From Acidobacteria bacterium RIFCSPLOWO2_12_FULL_68_19 (GTDB taxonomy: Bacteria > Acidobacteriota > Vicinamibacteria > Vicinamibacterales > UBA2999): DNA of 64,000 bases. Location: positions 35,650 through 99,649 of the forward strand of contig MELF01000015.1 of NCBI GenBank assembly GCA_001767525.1. The letters are read 5' to 3'. Under the pieces are notes generated by a model, which saw only the letters and a list, made by a program, of their open reading frames with translations, did not search any database and had not been told where the DNA came from. Every line of letters starts with the position of its first letter. Positions within the stretch are counted from its first letter, which is position 1. The position numbers were made by a program, and so were the translations under genes. This document shows, in pieces, positions 8,170-17,666 of this stretch.

Positions 8170-9747
8170 CTAGTTGGTTCCCGCCTTGGCGGCCGCCGCC
8201 AGCTTCAGGAACGCCTCGTGCGGCGCGGGATTGCCGTGCAGCGTCACGTGCTGCGCCACGTACAGCCCGAGCCGCTGGATGTTGGCCGCCAGCGCCGCCA
8301 CCCCCTGCATCGCCTGCGACGGGACCTGCGCACCGGGCGCCGGCGGCGTGTACATGTCCGCGTTGACCAAGATCTTCTCCTTCGGCAGATACGCGAGCAG
8401 CATCGGCCCGATGTGGGTGGACCCCAGCATCGGATAGAGCTCGAGCGTCCGCGTGCCGTCGCTCAGCACGTATTTCTGGTTGACGCGCTCGATCGGCGCC
8501 GGGCGGCGGCTCGCCGTGAAGTTCGGGTAGAACATCGACAGCCGGTCCGGCACGAGCGTGCGCGGCGCCGGCGAGAACATCACCCGCTCGTAGAAATCGG
8601 CGTTGTCCCGGTGGGTCACCAGCGTCGACCCCTGGGCGATATAGGTTCGCAGCCCGCTCGAATGGTCGAAATGGTGATGCGTGTTGATGATGTAGCGAAC
8701 CAGCTTGTTCGGGATGACCTTGGCGGTCGCCTCGAGCACCGCGATCGACCGTTCCTCGCCGAGCGGGGCCTCGATCATCGCGACGTGATCGGCAAACTCC
8801 ACCGCCACGCTGTTGTGGGAGCCGCCGCCGATGAACCAGACGCCGTCGGCGACCTTCTGCGCCTCTGCCCGGACGGGCGGCGCCGCCGGCGCCTGACGGA
8901 TGTTGTCGGGCACCGGCGTCGCCGGCACCGCCACGTTGGTCTGCACGCTGGAGACCCGGATCTCCATCATGTTGTGTGCCGGATTCAGCACCGGATCCCC
9001 CTGGTGCACGTGAATCGTGGTCGGAAACTGCACGCCGCCGAAGTCCTTGTAGTTGAGATGCCGGATCTCGTACAGCGTGTCGCCGTAGACCGCGGTTGGA
9101 ATCCAGGTCGTGGTGAGCTCGACGAGGTTCTTGTCGTTGATCGTGCCGACGACCTTGTACTTGCCGAGAGCCGTGAACGTCACGAGCGTCGCCCGGCGGC
9201 CGTTCTCGGTCAGCCCGGCGTTGGTCGGCCCGACAATCGACGTCGACAGCACGCGGACGTCGTTGGCCGCCATGGCCGCCTTCAGGAAGCCGTGCGGCGT
9301 GAGGATGATCTCGAGCTGCCGCACGTCGCTGTGTGACGCCAACTCCAGATACGGCCGCCCCGGCGGCACCGGCTTCTCGCCCTGCATGTTCCAGGCGACG
9401 CCGCCGCTCACGATCTGGACGACGCGCTGGTCGCCGTCGAACGGGGCGCCGCCGCCGCGCACCGGATAGCTGCCGCGCCGGCGGGTGAACTCCTCGCGCG
9501 AGGTGTTCGCGTCGTAGTCGATGGTGCGCGTATACGACGTCACCTCGAAGCGCGGCCAGTCCTCCGAGAGGTTGTAGCTCTGACCGACCAACGCGTTCCA
9601 GCCGGTCGCCGTGTACTGAATCGTCTTGACGTTATTGAGCCCCATCGCGGCGGCCGAGGCCTGCAGCACGGCCCGCGCGTCCTGCGCCGAACCGGAGGCT
9701 GCCGCCAGCGCCAGCAGCGCGGCAAGCGCCAATATCCTTCGCGCCAT
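8170..9747 (-). CDS. Exported MBL-fold metallohydrolase with intact zinc motif
   Basis: This 525-residue protein starts MARRILALAALLALAAASGS (signal peptide, Ala-Gln-Asp cut near 22) behind a GGGAGG ribosome site. The first 260 residues resemble secreted acidobacterial domains of unknown role (VLQASAAAMG). The MBL domain begins near 270 (GVWFIGGGSHNSVAVEF) and has the complete metal motif NTHHHFDHSSG (about 351-361). Later residues include LELYPMLGSTHIGPM and ILVNADMY. It is closely related to the product at 17667. The substrate is unknown; the extra N-terminal domain is not typical of lactamases. Confidence 0.87.
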   Translation of the reverse strand: MARRILALAALLALAAASGSAQDARAVLQASAAAMGLNNVKTIQYTATGWNALVGQSYNLSEDWPRFEVTSYTRTIDYDANTSREEFTRRRGSYPVRGGGAPFDGDQRVVQIVSGGVAWNMQGEKPVPPGRPYLELASHSDVRQLEIILTPHGFLKAAMAANDVRVLSTSIVGPTNAGLTENGRRATLVTFTALGKYKVVGTINDKNLVELTTTWIPTAVYGDTLYEIRHLNYKDFGGVQFPTTIHVHQGDPVLNPAHNMMEIRVSSVQTNVAVPATPVPDNIRQAPAAPPVRAEAQKVADGVWFIGGGSHNSVAVEFADHVAMIEAPLGEERSIAVLEATAKVIPNKLVRYIINTHHHFDHSSGLRTYIAQGSTLVTHRDNADFYERVMFSPAPRTLVPDRLSMFYPNFTASRRPAPIERVNQKYVLSDGTRTLELYPMLGSTHIGPMLLAYLPKEKILVNADMYTPPAPGAQVPSQAMQGVAALAANIQRLGLYVAQHVTLHGNPAPHEAFLKLAAAAKAGTN

Positions 9748-9880
9748 ACATCCCTCCCAATCACAGCTATAGAAGGCCCGATGCACAATGCCCGACGCCC
9801 CAATGCCCACCGCCGAAAGCCCACCATGCTAGCATCACTCGTTCGTGCACGTGTGGCTTTCATTTCTGCTCGGAGGAGAT

Positions 9881-11173
9881 ATGCGAAAGATCTCGGTAGT
9901 CGCGGCGGCGCTGGCGGGGATGGCCGTGGCGACGCTCTTTGATTTCGGCCCATGGGTGTCGGCGCAGCAGCGGGCCTCGGCGGGGCAGCCGCGCTTTGCG
10001 GCCGTTCCGTCCGAGAAGGGCGGACAGGACATCTTCGGACCCTACGAGGTGGTGGCGGACTGGCCGAAGGACCTGACGACGATTCCCGGCCACGAGGGGT
10101 GGACCTTCGGCGCGGGACAGAGCGTCTTTGCCGAGAGCCCGAACCGCGTGTTCGCGCTCCAGCGCGGCGAGCTGCCCAACATCCCGCGGCCCGGCGCCGT
10201 CAGGCCCGGTCCCAGCCTCGTGTTCCCGATCGGTCGGCTCCCCTGGCGCGACGCCACGATTGCGAGCCCCCCCGGCAACGGCGGCACGGGACAGCTCGCC
10301 GAGACCGCCATGGAAGCGTGGGCGAAGGCTGGCAACAAGATGGGGGTGGACGCGCGCTGGGAGCACTGCATCATGATCTTCGACGCCGCGGGCACCCTCA
10401 TCGACGCCTGGACGCAGTGGGACAAGATGCTGCAGCGGCCGCACTTCGTCGCCATCAGCCCCTACGATCCGCAGAAGCACGTGTGGATCCTCGACGACCA
10501 CAAGCACGCCATCTTCAAGATGACGAACGACGGCAAGCAGATCGTCCAGACGATCGGCACCTACGGCGAGCCTGGCGCCGACGACAAGCACTTCAACCGG
10601 CCGACGTTCATGGACTGGTTCCCCGACGGCAGCTTCGTCGTCGCCGACGGCTACAACGGCACGCGCGTCGTGAAGTTCGACCGTGACGGCAAGTACGTCA
10701 CCTCCTGGGGCCAGCGCGGCGAGAACGGCAAGGACACGCGCCCCGGATACTTCAACAACGTGCATGGCGTCACCATCGATCCGAAGACGCGCCGCATCTT
10801 CGTGAACGACCGCGGCAACAAGCGCGTGCAGGTGTTCGACGAGAACGGCAAATTCCTCGACCAGTGGAGCATGGGGCGCGATCCGTCCGACGTCCACCTG
10901 TTCCACATCTTCAGCGACGGGTATCTCTGGGCCGCCGACCGCGGCACCAACCGGATGTTGAAGTACGACCTCGACGGCAACTTCATGTACAGCTGGGGCA
11001 CGTGGGGCGACTTCCCCGGCGGCATGTGGGGCGTGCACGGCTTCGCCGCCGACCAGGAAGGGAACGTCTACGTGGCCGAGGTCGACAACGGCGGCGTGCA
11101 GAAGTACCGGCCGAGGAAGGGCGCGAATCCGGCGATGATGCTCGGCACGCCGCTGCGCGTGGCGTGGAAGTGA
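9881..11173 (+). CDS. Exported NHL-type beta-propeller protein, second copy
   Basis: This 430-residue paralogue of the 6770 product shares the sequence DIFGPYEVVADWPK, the blade HVWILDDHKHAIFKM, the blade SFVVADGYNGTRVVKF and the C-terminal NVYVAEVDNGGVQKY. Its signal peptide is of Sec type (MRKISVVAAALAGMAVATLF) without the twin arginine of its sister. The ATG at 9881 follows GGAGGAG by four bases; an upstream in-frame ATG at 9845 lacks a ribosome site. The pair may be an old tandem duplication separated by the MBL gene. The function is not known. Confidence 0.86.
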   Translation: MRKISVVAAALAGMAVATLFDFGPWVSAQQRASAGQPRFAAVPSEKGGQDIFGPYEVVADWPKDLTTIPGHEGWTFGAGQSVFAESPNRVFALQRGELPNIPRPGAVRPGPSLVFPIGRLPWRDATIASPPGNGGTGQLAETAMEAWAKAGNKMGVDARWEHCIMIFDAAGTLIDAWTQWDKMLQRPHFVAISPYDPQKHVWILDDHKHAIFKMTNDGKQIVQTIGTYGEPGADDKHFNRPTFMDWFPDGSFVVADGYNGTRVVKFDRDGKYVTSWGQRGENGKDTRPGYFNNVHGVTIDPKTRRIFVNDRGNKRVQVFDENGKFLDQWSMGRDPSDVHLFHIFSDGYLWAADRGTNRMLKYDLDGNFMYSWGTWGDFPGGMWGVHGFAADQEGNVYVAEVDNGGVQKYRPRKGANPAMMLGTPLRVAWK

Positions 11174-11189
11174 GATACTCCGCCTGATG

Positions 11190-11350
11190 ACGACACACCG
11201 AGACACCGAGGCGCCGAGAGACCTCCTCTCGGTGCCTCGGCGGTCCGTATTGATCTAGTCGGTATCGGGGAGCCCGTAGGCGGCAGCCGATAGCAGCCGG
11301 TAGCCAGTGGCTCCGTGATGGCCACCGGCGACCGGCTACCAGCGACCAGC
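11190..11350. repeat. CACCGAG hairpin plus degenerate CCGGTAG phrases
   Basis: The 183-base convergent gap holds two phrase types. From 11193 to 11245, CACCGAGACACCGAGGCG units pair with CTCTCGGTGCCTCGGCGG. From 11268 to 11350, degenerate units of the CAGCCGGTAGCCAGTGG kind are followed by CGGCTACCAGCGACCAGCCGG, their approximate complement. Together they form two successive imperfect hairpins between the propeller gene and the TonB receptor gene. Confidence 0.7.
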
Positions 11351-11356
11351 CGGGTT

Positions 11357-14236
11357 TCAGAACGTCACGCGGAAGCCGAGCTGCATCGTCCGGAACTGGC
11401 CCGCGGCGGGCTGGTTGTAGTCCCTGCGCCCCTCCTCGGTCACGAGCGTGTAGTTGTTGGCGTTGAACAGGTTGAACGCCTCCGCGATGAGGTCGACCGC
11501 CGCCCGGCCGCCCAGCCGAACGCGCTGCTGCAAGCGAATATCGACCCGGTTCTCATCGGGCTGCATGAAGCTGTTCCGCGGCACGACGGTGCCGTTCGGC
11601 CGCAGCCGCATGCTGAAGTCCGCGCCGGTGTTCCGCAGATCGCCGCCGTAGATGGCCTCGTCGCGCATGCCGGACCCGTGATACACGAAGCCGCTCACCT
11701 GGAAGCCACCGACGACGTCCCAGATGCCGTTGAACACGAAGCGGTGGCGCTGATCGGCCTCCGAGAGCGCCCACTCCCCGCCCATGTCCGGCGCCGTCGC
11801 GAACGGCACGGGCACGAATCGATTCGTCGCCGGGTCGCCCGTGAACGGCTTCGAATCGGCGTCCCAGAAACCCGCCAGGGTGTAGGTGGCCGACGCCTGC
11901 CAGCGGTTGGCCATGCGCTTGGTGAAGCTCGTCTGCAGCCCGTGATAGGACGATCTGCCGGTCCGCACGAGCAGCGAGATGTTGCCCCAATCGGGGAACG
12001 ACCTCCGGGCGATGTCGTCGAACGAATAGTTCGCGCCCGTCGCCGGATTGTAGGACAGATTGACGTTGTCGATGATGTCCTTCTCGTTCCGCCCCTGGCT
12101 GTACACGTAGTCGGCCTCGAAGGCCATCTGCGTGCCGACCTGGCGGGCGAGGCCGATCGAGGTCTGCCACGTACGGCCGAGATCCCGCGAATAATCGACC
12201 GAGGACACGAGCTCGTTGAGCGAGTTCCGCAGGCAGCCGGCCACCCGGTTGACATGACAGAACTGCCGCTGCGCCTCCTCGAAGGTCGGCACCGGCCGGC
12301 CGCCGAACGGGTCGGCCGCAAAGTTGGACCGGCCGTCGTTGGCGATCTGAATCACCGCCACGCGGCTGTTGCCCACGGTCCACAGCGTGTCCGACGTGAT
12401 CGGCTCGTAGTAGTAGAGACCAGACCCGCCGCGCACCACCGTGCGATCGTCGATCTGGTACGCGAAGCCGGCGCGCGGCTGGTAGTTGTCCGTGTCGTTC
12501 GGGCGGTCGGCCTCGAGGAACGGCGGGACCGCGGTGTCGTTGGCGCTTGCATTGTCGCTCAGGTCCCAGCGGAGACCGAGGTTCAGCGTCAGCCGGCTCG
12601 TCACGTGCCAATCGTCCTGCACCCACCAGCCGAACTTCGGCTGCGTGTAATCGAGCGCGAAGTTGCCGATGCCGATCCGGTACGACCGCACGAACGACGA
12701 GATCGCCGCTAGGTTCCAGGTATCGACGTTGAACGGGTCGGGGAACAGCGCCTCGAGGTTGGCCGGAAGCCCGTTCCTCGCGTCGATCTCACCGCCCGAC
12801 AGCCGCCGATTGAAGCTGTCTTCCCGGCGATGGAGGTACTCCGCGCCCGTCCGCATGTCGTGACGGCCCCGCGCCTCGTACGAGAGCGTCAGGTCCTCGC
12901 GCACGCTGGTGACGTCCTGCGCCCGCCGCCGCGGGAAATTGGTGTTCGGTGTGATGTCGAAACCGCGGAACCGGACGCGCGGCGATCCCTGCGTCACACC
13001 GTTGCTCGCCTGCCAGTGATTGGACCAGCGCGTGAGCGCACCCTGATCGAAGCCGAATTCCGAGTAGCCGACCTTGACCTCGTTGACGATCGTGTTGCTG
13101 ATCACCTGCGTCAGCGAGCCCATCACCTCACGGCTCGCCTCGTCGGAGAACCCGGTTGCGGCGGGATGGTTCACGCCGCCCACGCCGAACGGGTCGTACC
13201 GCCGCCCCTCGTGCCACTTGCCCATCACGCGATTGTTCGGCGAGAGCTGGTAGTCGAGCCGGCCGCCGCCCATCTTGATCGTTTCCTTGCCGCTCAACGT
13301 GACGTTGAAGGTCGGAAACGGCGTTCGCCAGATGCTGGTCTTCGGCGCGCGCTCGTACTCGAAATTGCCGAAGTAGTGCAGCCGATTCAGGATGATCGGT
13401 CCGCCGACCGCACCGCTGAGCTGCTGGTTGTTCATCGGCAGCACGCGGTTGACGACCGGATCCTCGGCGTTGAACTTGTCGTCGCGGAAGTTGGCGCGGA
13501 ACAGACCCGAGAACTGGTTCGTGCCCGACCGGGTGATGGCCTTCACCTGCACCCCGGACGATCGCCCCATGGTCGCGTCGAACCGGTTCGAGATGAACTG
13601 GAACTCCGCGATCGAGTCCTGGCTGTAGCGCGGCTGCACGCCGGTGCCGAGATCCTGCGTGATCTGCTGGCCGTCGATGTTGAGCTGGTACTCGCGCACC
13701 TCACCATCGTTCCTGTCGGGCAGCGGGTTCGAATTGACGGTTCCCGGGGTCGTCCGGCTGCCCGGCGCGAGCATCGCCAGTGCCAGCCAGTTGCGCCCCT
13801 GCACGGGCAGCTCCTGCACCTGCTGCGGATCGATGTTGCCGCCCAGTTCGGACGTATTCACCTCGAGCAGCGGCGCCTCCGCCGTCACCGTCACCGTCTC
13901 CTGGATGCTCGACGGCTTCATCTCGAAATTGATGTTGATCGTCTGCCCGACCAGCAGCTGCACCCCCGTGCGCTGCACCGTCGTGAAGCCCTGCAGCTCG
14001 GCGGAGATCCGATAGTTGCCGACGCGCGCGGGTATGCGGTACACCCCCGTCCCATCGGTCACACCCTCGAAGCTGTTGCCAGTCGCGTCGTTGACGGCCA
14101 CGATCGTGACCCCGGGCAGCACGGCGCCCGTGGCATCGGTCACCGTGCCCGTCATCACCGCGTCCTGCGCGTGCACGGCGACGGGCAGCAACACGAGTGC
14201 CGCCATCAAGAATACCGAACGAAACCGACGAAACAT
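11357..14236 (-). CDS. TonB-dependent receptor with carboxypeptidase-like N-domain
   Basis: This 959-residue outer-membrane protein has a signal peptide, then a carboxypeptidase regulatory-like (CarboxypepD_reg) domain (GTVTDATGAVLPGVTIVAV, about 32-50), a plug domain (from about 120) and a long barrel ending FRTMQLGFRVTF, with the terminal Phe typical of BAM substrates. Such acidobacterial Oar/SusC-like receptors import oligomers or bind surface ligands using TonB energy; none of the genes here identifies a ligand. The ATG at 14236 has GGAGG six bases upstream; a TTG just before it is the less likely start. It lies downstream of the PQQ-propeller gene on the same strand. Confidence 0.9.
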   Translation of the reverse strand: MFRRFRSVFLMAALVLLPVAVHAQDAVMTGTVTDATGAVLPGVTIVAVNDATGNSFEGVTDGTGVYRIPARVGNYRISAELQGFTTVQRTGVQLLVGQTININFEMKPSSIQETVTVTAEAPLLEVNTSELGGNIDPQQVQELPVQGRNWLALAMLAPGSRTTPGTVNSNPLPDRNDGEVREYQLNIDGQQITQDLGTGVQPRYSQDSIAEFQFISNRFDATMGRSSGVQVKAITRSGTNQFSGLFRANFRDDKFNAEDPVVNRVLPMNNQQLSGAVGGPIILNRLHYFGNFEYERAPKTSIWRTPFPTFNVTLSGKETIKMGGGRLDYQLSPNNRVMGKWHEGRRYDPFGVGGVNHPAATGFSDEASREVMGSLTQVISNTIVNEVKVGYSEFGFDQGALTRWSNHWQASNGVTQGSPRVRFRGFDITPNTNFPRRRAQDVTSVREDLTLSYEARGRHDMRTGAEYLHRREDSFNRRLSGGEIDARNGLPANLEALFPDPFNVDTWNLAAISSFVRSYRIGIGNFALDYTQPKFGWWVQDDWHVTSRLTLNLGLRWDLSDNASANDTAVPPFLEADRPNDTDNYQPRAGFAYQIDDRTVVRGGSGLYYYEPITSDTLWTVGNSRVAVIQIANDGRSNFAADPFGGRPVPTFEEAQRQFCHVNRVAGCLRNSLNELVSSVDYSRDLGRTWQTSIGLARQVGTQMAFEADYVYSQGRNEKDIIDNVNLSYNPATGANYSFDDIARRSFPDWGNISLLVRTGRSSYHGLQTSFTKRMANRWQASATYTLAGFWDADSKPFTGDPATNRFVPVPFATAPDMGGEWALSEADQRHRFVFNGIWDVVGGFQVSGFVYHGSGMRDEAIYGGDLRNTGADFSMRLRPNGTVVPRNSFMQPDENRVDIRLQQRVRLGGRAAVDLIAEAFNLFNANNYTLVTEEGRRDYNQPAAGQFRTMQLGFRVTF

Positions 14237-14342
14237 CAAAGGCCTCCTTTATGTAACAGCCGGACGAGGGACCCTACGCACATACGCCCTGCGGAAGAAC
14301 CATCGGCGGTGTCGAGTCTCGACGAAAACCCGGGGAACAGGC

Positions 14343-14370
14343 GTTGGCTACCCTGGCGAGGGTAGCCAAC
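14343..14370. repeat. Perfect 12-bp hairpin upstream of the TonB receptor gene
   Basis: GTTGGCTACCCT (14343-14354), loop GGCG, and AGGGTAGCCAAC (14359-14370) form a perfect inverted repeat between the stop of the PQQ-propeller gene and the start of the TonB receptor gene. No U-tract follows on the minus strand. It could be a terminator, an mRNA-stability element or an operator. Confidence 0.6.
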
Positions 14371-14463
14371 ACCCAAGAGCGAGAACTGTGCCGTCACCAT
14401 TGCGCCAGAAACCCTTATAAAACGGGGCAACCGGCGCCGCGGATCCAGAAATCCGGATCCAAG

Positions 14464-16320
14464 TTACGGCAACCCGAATGCCAGCAATATGTTACCGGGA
14501 GTTCCGTTGCCGAGTCCCACGTAGCCGGACGGCACGAACAGCATCCCGCCGGCCACCGTCGGCCCTGGTGCCCCCATGCCGCCGCCGCGCGCGGGTACCT
14601 GGTTCACGGTCGCGAAATCCTGGAGCATGCTGAAGGTCCAGACCACGCGGCCCGTATCCGATGCGTAGGCACGCAGCGTCCCGTCCTGATTGCCGGCGAA
14701 CACGACCCCGGGAATCGCCGTCAGCGCCGCGGTGAACCCACGCCGCGGGCCGGGCAGCGCGGGCGGAACGAACCACTTCCGGCGACCGGTCGCCGGATCG
14801 ATCGCGCCGAGCGATCCGTTGTCGAGCCCGAAATAGGCCGTCGTGTCGTCGGCGGCTCCCCCGAACAGAATCTCGGACTCCCCAACCTTCTCGACGAGCG
14901 CCGTCTTCCAGAGGAGCGCGCCCGCGCGGTCGGGATCGTGCGCGAACACCTGCCCGCTCTTCTGCCCAGCCAGCAGGACGCGCCGGCCGCCGGGGAGCGC
15001 CAGCAGGATCGGCGATGCGCCGAAGTCGAAGTCGGGGCCGAGATCCTTCGGGCAGTTCTCGGTCCGGTCCTGCGCGCACGCCACGAGCCAGGCATCGTTC
15101 TCGTAGTCCTGCACCGACCAGAGGATCCGCCCGGAGTCCATGTGAATGGCCATCACCGCGTCGGTGTTCCGGTGCGCCGGCTCGGTGTAGGCATCGCCGG
15201 TGGCTACGTAGATGGCGCGCCGGCTCGGATCGATCGTCGGCGCGTGCCAGATGGCGGCGCCGGCGCCCGTCCAGAGCTGCGTCCCCTTCGAATTGCGCCG
15301 CGACGGCGTCGGTGGATCGGGGATCGCGTACGTCTTCCAGACCTGCGTGCCCGTCGCGGCATCGAGCGCGACGATGCTGCCGCGAAAGGTGCAGCACGGA
15401 TAGTTGAGGCTGCCGCCGGCGGCCTCCTCGCGCGACGACACGGGCACGTACAGCCGCCCGTCGTAGAGCGCCGGCGAGCCGGTGATCGTGGCCAGCGGAT
15501 GCGGATCCGCGTTGACCTTCCACAGCAGCCCGCCGGTGTCCGCGTTGACGGCGTACACGTTGCCGCGGATGTCGCCGAAGAACGCCGCGGATCGTGGGCC
15601 GGGACCTTCTGGACCCGGCGGCAGCATGCCGATGCTGATCGCGTTGCGGACGCCGGTCTCGGCGAGGAACGACCAGTGCACGCAGCCGGTCGCCGCGTCG
15701 AGCGCGTAGACGTATCCGGTATCGACGCCGACGAACACGCGTCCGCCGGCGACCGTCGGCTGGCCGTACACAGAGGAGGCGCCTGGAAATCCAAAGGCCC
15801 ACTTCAGCGTCAGCCGCGGCACGTCGGCGGCCGCGACGCCGGGCTCGCGCTGGAACCGTGCGTTCGTGAGGTCCGGGCTCCACCCGTTCCACGCGTCCCC
15901 GGCGGGTCCGAAAGGACCCGCTCCACGTGATGTCTGTGAAGGGTAGGCCGGGTCCTTTTGGACCCGGCACTGATTCGGCATGTTTCGCGCATCGCCGGCG
16001 CCGAGCGGGGCGAGCCTGCGGCCGCTGATGTACTCCGCCATCGCTCGCTTCACCTCGTCCGGAACGTCCTCGGCGTGCACGCGCATGGCCCCCGTCGTGA
16101 CCGCCTGAAGGATCGCCTCCGGCGTCATCTGCCGCAGGGTGGCCATCTCGGGCGCTCCCTCGACGTCCGGGGCGCGATCGGCGGCAGCGGTGGTGCGGTG
16201 GCACCTCGCGCAGCGCTGATCGATCAGCCGGATGACGCGCGACGCGGTCTGCGCCGACGCGATCTCGGGCGCGATGAATCCGACCAGCAAGACGACGTTG
16301 AGAAACGCAAGTCTCTTCAT
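14464..16320 (-). CDS. Exported cytochrome c / PQQ-type propeller dehydrogenase
   Basis: This 618-residue periplasmic protein has a signal peptide (1-23), an N-terminal heme c site CARCH (about 38-42) and then repeated PQQ-dehydrogenase-like blades (GYVYALDAATGCVHWSF, then GSIVALDAATGTQVWKT and GSLGAIDPATGRRKWFV). The layout resembles cytochrome-linked polyvinyl-alcohol-type quinoprotein dehydrogenases. The distal Met ligand and the PQQ residues cannot be confirmed by eye. Between about residues 120 and 145 a stretch rich in Gly/Pro/Ser is encoded by two perfect hairpins and looks like an insertion. It sits upstream of the TonB receptor on the same strand. Confidence 0.85.
   Translation of the reverse strand: MKRLAFLNVVLLVGFIAPEIASAQTASRVIRLIDQRCARCHRTTAAADRAPDVEGAPEMATLRQMTPEAILQAVTTGAMRVHAEDVPDEVKRAMAEYISGRRLAPLGAGDARNMPNQCRVQKDPAYPSQTSRGAGPFGPAGDAWNGWSPDLTNARFQREPGVAAADVPRLTLKWAFGFPGASSVYGQPTVAGGRVFVGVDTGYVYALDAATGCVHWSFLAETGVRNAISIGMLPPGPEGPGPRSAAFFGDIRGNVYAVNADTGGLLWKVNADPHPLATITGSPALYDGRLYVPVSSREEAAGGSLNYPCCTFRGSIVALDAATGTQVWKTYAIPDPPTPSRRNSKGTQLWTGAGAAIWHAPTIDPSRRAIYVATGDAYTEPAHRNTDAVMAIHMDSGRILWSVQDYENDAWLVACAQDRTENCPKDLGPDFDFGASPILLALPGGRRVLLAGQKSGQVFAHDPDRAGALLWKTALVEKVGESEILFGGAADDTTAYFGLDNGSLGAIDPATGRRKWFVPPALPGPRRGFTAALTAIPGVVFAGNQDGTLRAYASDTGRVVWTFSMLQDFATVNQVPARGGGMGAPGPTVAGGMLFVPSGYVGLGNGTPGNILLAFGLP
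15902..15968. repeat. Two tetraloop palindromes inside the PQQ-propeller gene
   Basis: GCGGGTCC-GAAA-GGACCCGC (15902-15921, 8-bp stem) and GCCGGGTCC-TTTT-GGACCCGGC (15947-15968, 9-bp stem) are both perfect and share the GGGTCC/GGACCC core. A degenerate third copy, with one mismatch and a TTCT loop, lies at 15599-15618 in the same gene. All three stay in the reading frame. They look like small mobile palindromic units inserted in coding DNA. Confidence 0.65.
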
Positions 16321-16654
16321 TCGGAATTGGTGATGTGCGGTTGGCGATTGCCGATCCGGCCCACGATCATAAGTCAGGAATCATGAATCACCAATCACGC
16401 TGCGATCGCTCGACGACGTGACGGGCGACCGAGGCGGCATGAGGCGCCGACACCGCGCCGCCGGCCGGGACAACGGCCAGTATCAGGCCCGCGATCCGCC
16501 GGCGTGGCATGGCGACCTCGCTGTTGGGTCGCGCCTTCGATCGTTCCCCCCGGGCCGGTGCAGGCGGCGCCCGTTCTGGCCGGCGCGGTCCTTGTCGCTA
16601 CCCGGACCGCGTGCTATTCTCCGGCCCGCCCAACCCCTTCCGGGAGGTCACATC
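16321..16654. other. Divergent intergenic region, no gene seen
   Basis: This 334-base gap separates the PQQ-propeller gene (minus) and the gene at 16655 (plus), so it must hold both promoters. Near the minus-strand start, at 16330-16400, the complementary words ATTGGTGAT and AATCACCAATCAC recur, another instance of the degenerate phrase repeats. From 16400 to 16640 open frames exist, but they have no ribosome site or recognisable product. No clear -35/-10 pair was found. Confidence 0.5.
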
Positions 16655-17656
16655 ATGCGTCAGGCAGCGGCACTACTCGCGATCGTTGTGGGTTTCATTG
16701 GGTCCTCCTTCACCGACGGATCGCTCGAGGCGCGCCAGGGAGGCGGCAGGGGCGCCGCCGGCGTGGACCGCGGGTCCGTCACCACGGGCGAGGCGACCGA
16801 CATCCGGCTCGTCAACGGGGTCCCGCCGAAGTGTCCGAATCCGGCGATGGTGCAGCCCGACGTGTTTCCCATCCGGGTCGGCACCTATGCGTCCGACGAC
16901 GGCAAGAAATGGGTGGTGCCGGGCCCGGTGAACGAGGGCGCCGTCGCGCCCGATGTCTACGACATCTGCATCGGCACCGGCGACAACCCGAACCACCTGT
17001 CGCAGCTCCAGACGGTCGTCATCGACAAGGACGGCGTCGAGATCACCGGCTACATCCACGCCGACAACTATTTCGAGCTGTACGTCAACGGCCAGTACGT
17101 GGCGCGCGATTCGATCCCGATGACGCCGTTCAACTCGAGCGTCGTCCGCTTCCGCGCGAAGTATCCGATGACCTACGCCATCAAGGGCATCGACTGGGAG
17201 ACGCACAACGGCGTGGGGATGGAGTACGCGAGTTACGCTGTCGGCGACGCCGGGATCATTGCCTACTTCAGCGACGGCAACGGGACCCACGCCGACTGGA
17301 AGGCGGACGTCTTCTACATCGCGCCGCTCGACGACCCCGCCTGCGTGCGCGTGACACCCGCCGGACGCGACTCGGCTTTCTGTCAACAGGCCAGGCGCCC
17401 GGTCTGCGCGGAGAAGGACCCGAAGACGTGCAAGGCGCTGCACTTCGAGATCCCGTCGGACTGGACGTCGCCGAAGTTCAACGACTCGCGCTGGCCGAAC
17501 GCCGTGATCTGGAGGCCCGTGGAGGTCACCGATCAGCCGTCCTACGTCAACTACACGAAGCTGTTCGGTGACGCGGAGTTCCTCTGGACCCGCAATCTGC
17601 GGCTCGACAACCTCGTCCTCTTCAGGTATACCGCCACCGGTCCGCGAAAGAAGTAA
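16655..17656 (+). CDS. Exported protein of unknown function
   Basis: This 333-residue protein begins MRQAAALLAIVVGFIGSSF (signal peptide) behind a GGGAGG site. The mature part has four or more cysteines (KCPNP, YDICIGTG, DDPACVRV, RRPVCAEKDPKTCKALHF), suggesting disulfides in the periplasm. The stretch ITGYIHADNYFELYVNGQYV looks like a jelly-roll or galactose-binding-type fold. The C-terminus has AEFLWTRNLRLDNLVLFRY. I do not recognise the family. It lies ten bases upstream of an MBL gene and is probably co-transcribed with it. Confidence 0.8.
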   Translation: MRQAAALLAIVVGFIGSSFTDGSLEARQGGGRGAAGVDRGSVTTGEATDIRLVNGVPPKCPNPAMVQPDVFPIRVGTYASDDGKKWVVPGPVNEGAVAPDVYDICIGTGDNPNHLSQLQTVVIDKDGVEITGYIHADNYFELYVNGQYVARDSIPMTPFNSSVVRFRAKYPMTYAIKGIDWETHNGVGMEYASYAVGDAGIIAYFSDGNGTHADWKADVFYIAPLDDPACVRVTPAGRDSAFCQQARRPVCAEKDPKTCKALHFEIPSDWTSPKFNDSRWPNAVIWRPVEVTDQPSYVNYTKLFGDAEFLWTRNLRLDNLVLFRYTATGPRKK

Positions 17657-17666
17657 GGAGGACCTC

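Noticed and set aside
16418..16654. An upstream extension of the gene at 16655
   Set aside because: The 79 added residues are Arg/Pro-rich, precede a clear signal peptide and GGGAGG site, and look like non-coding sequence.
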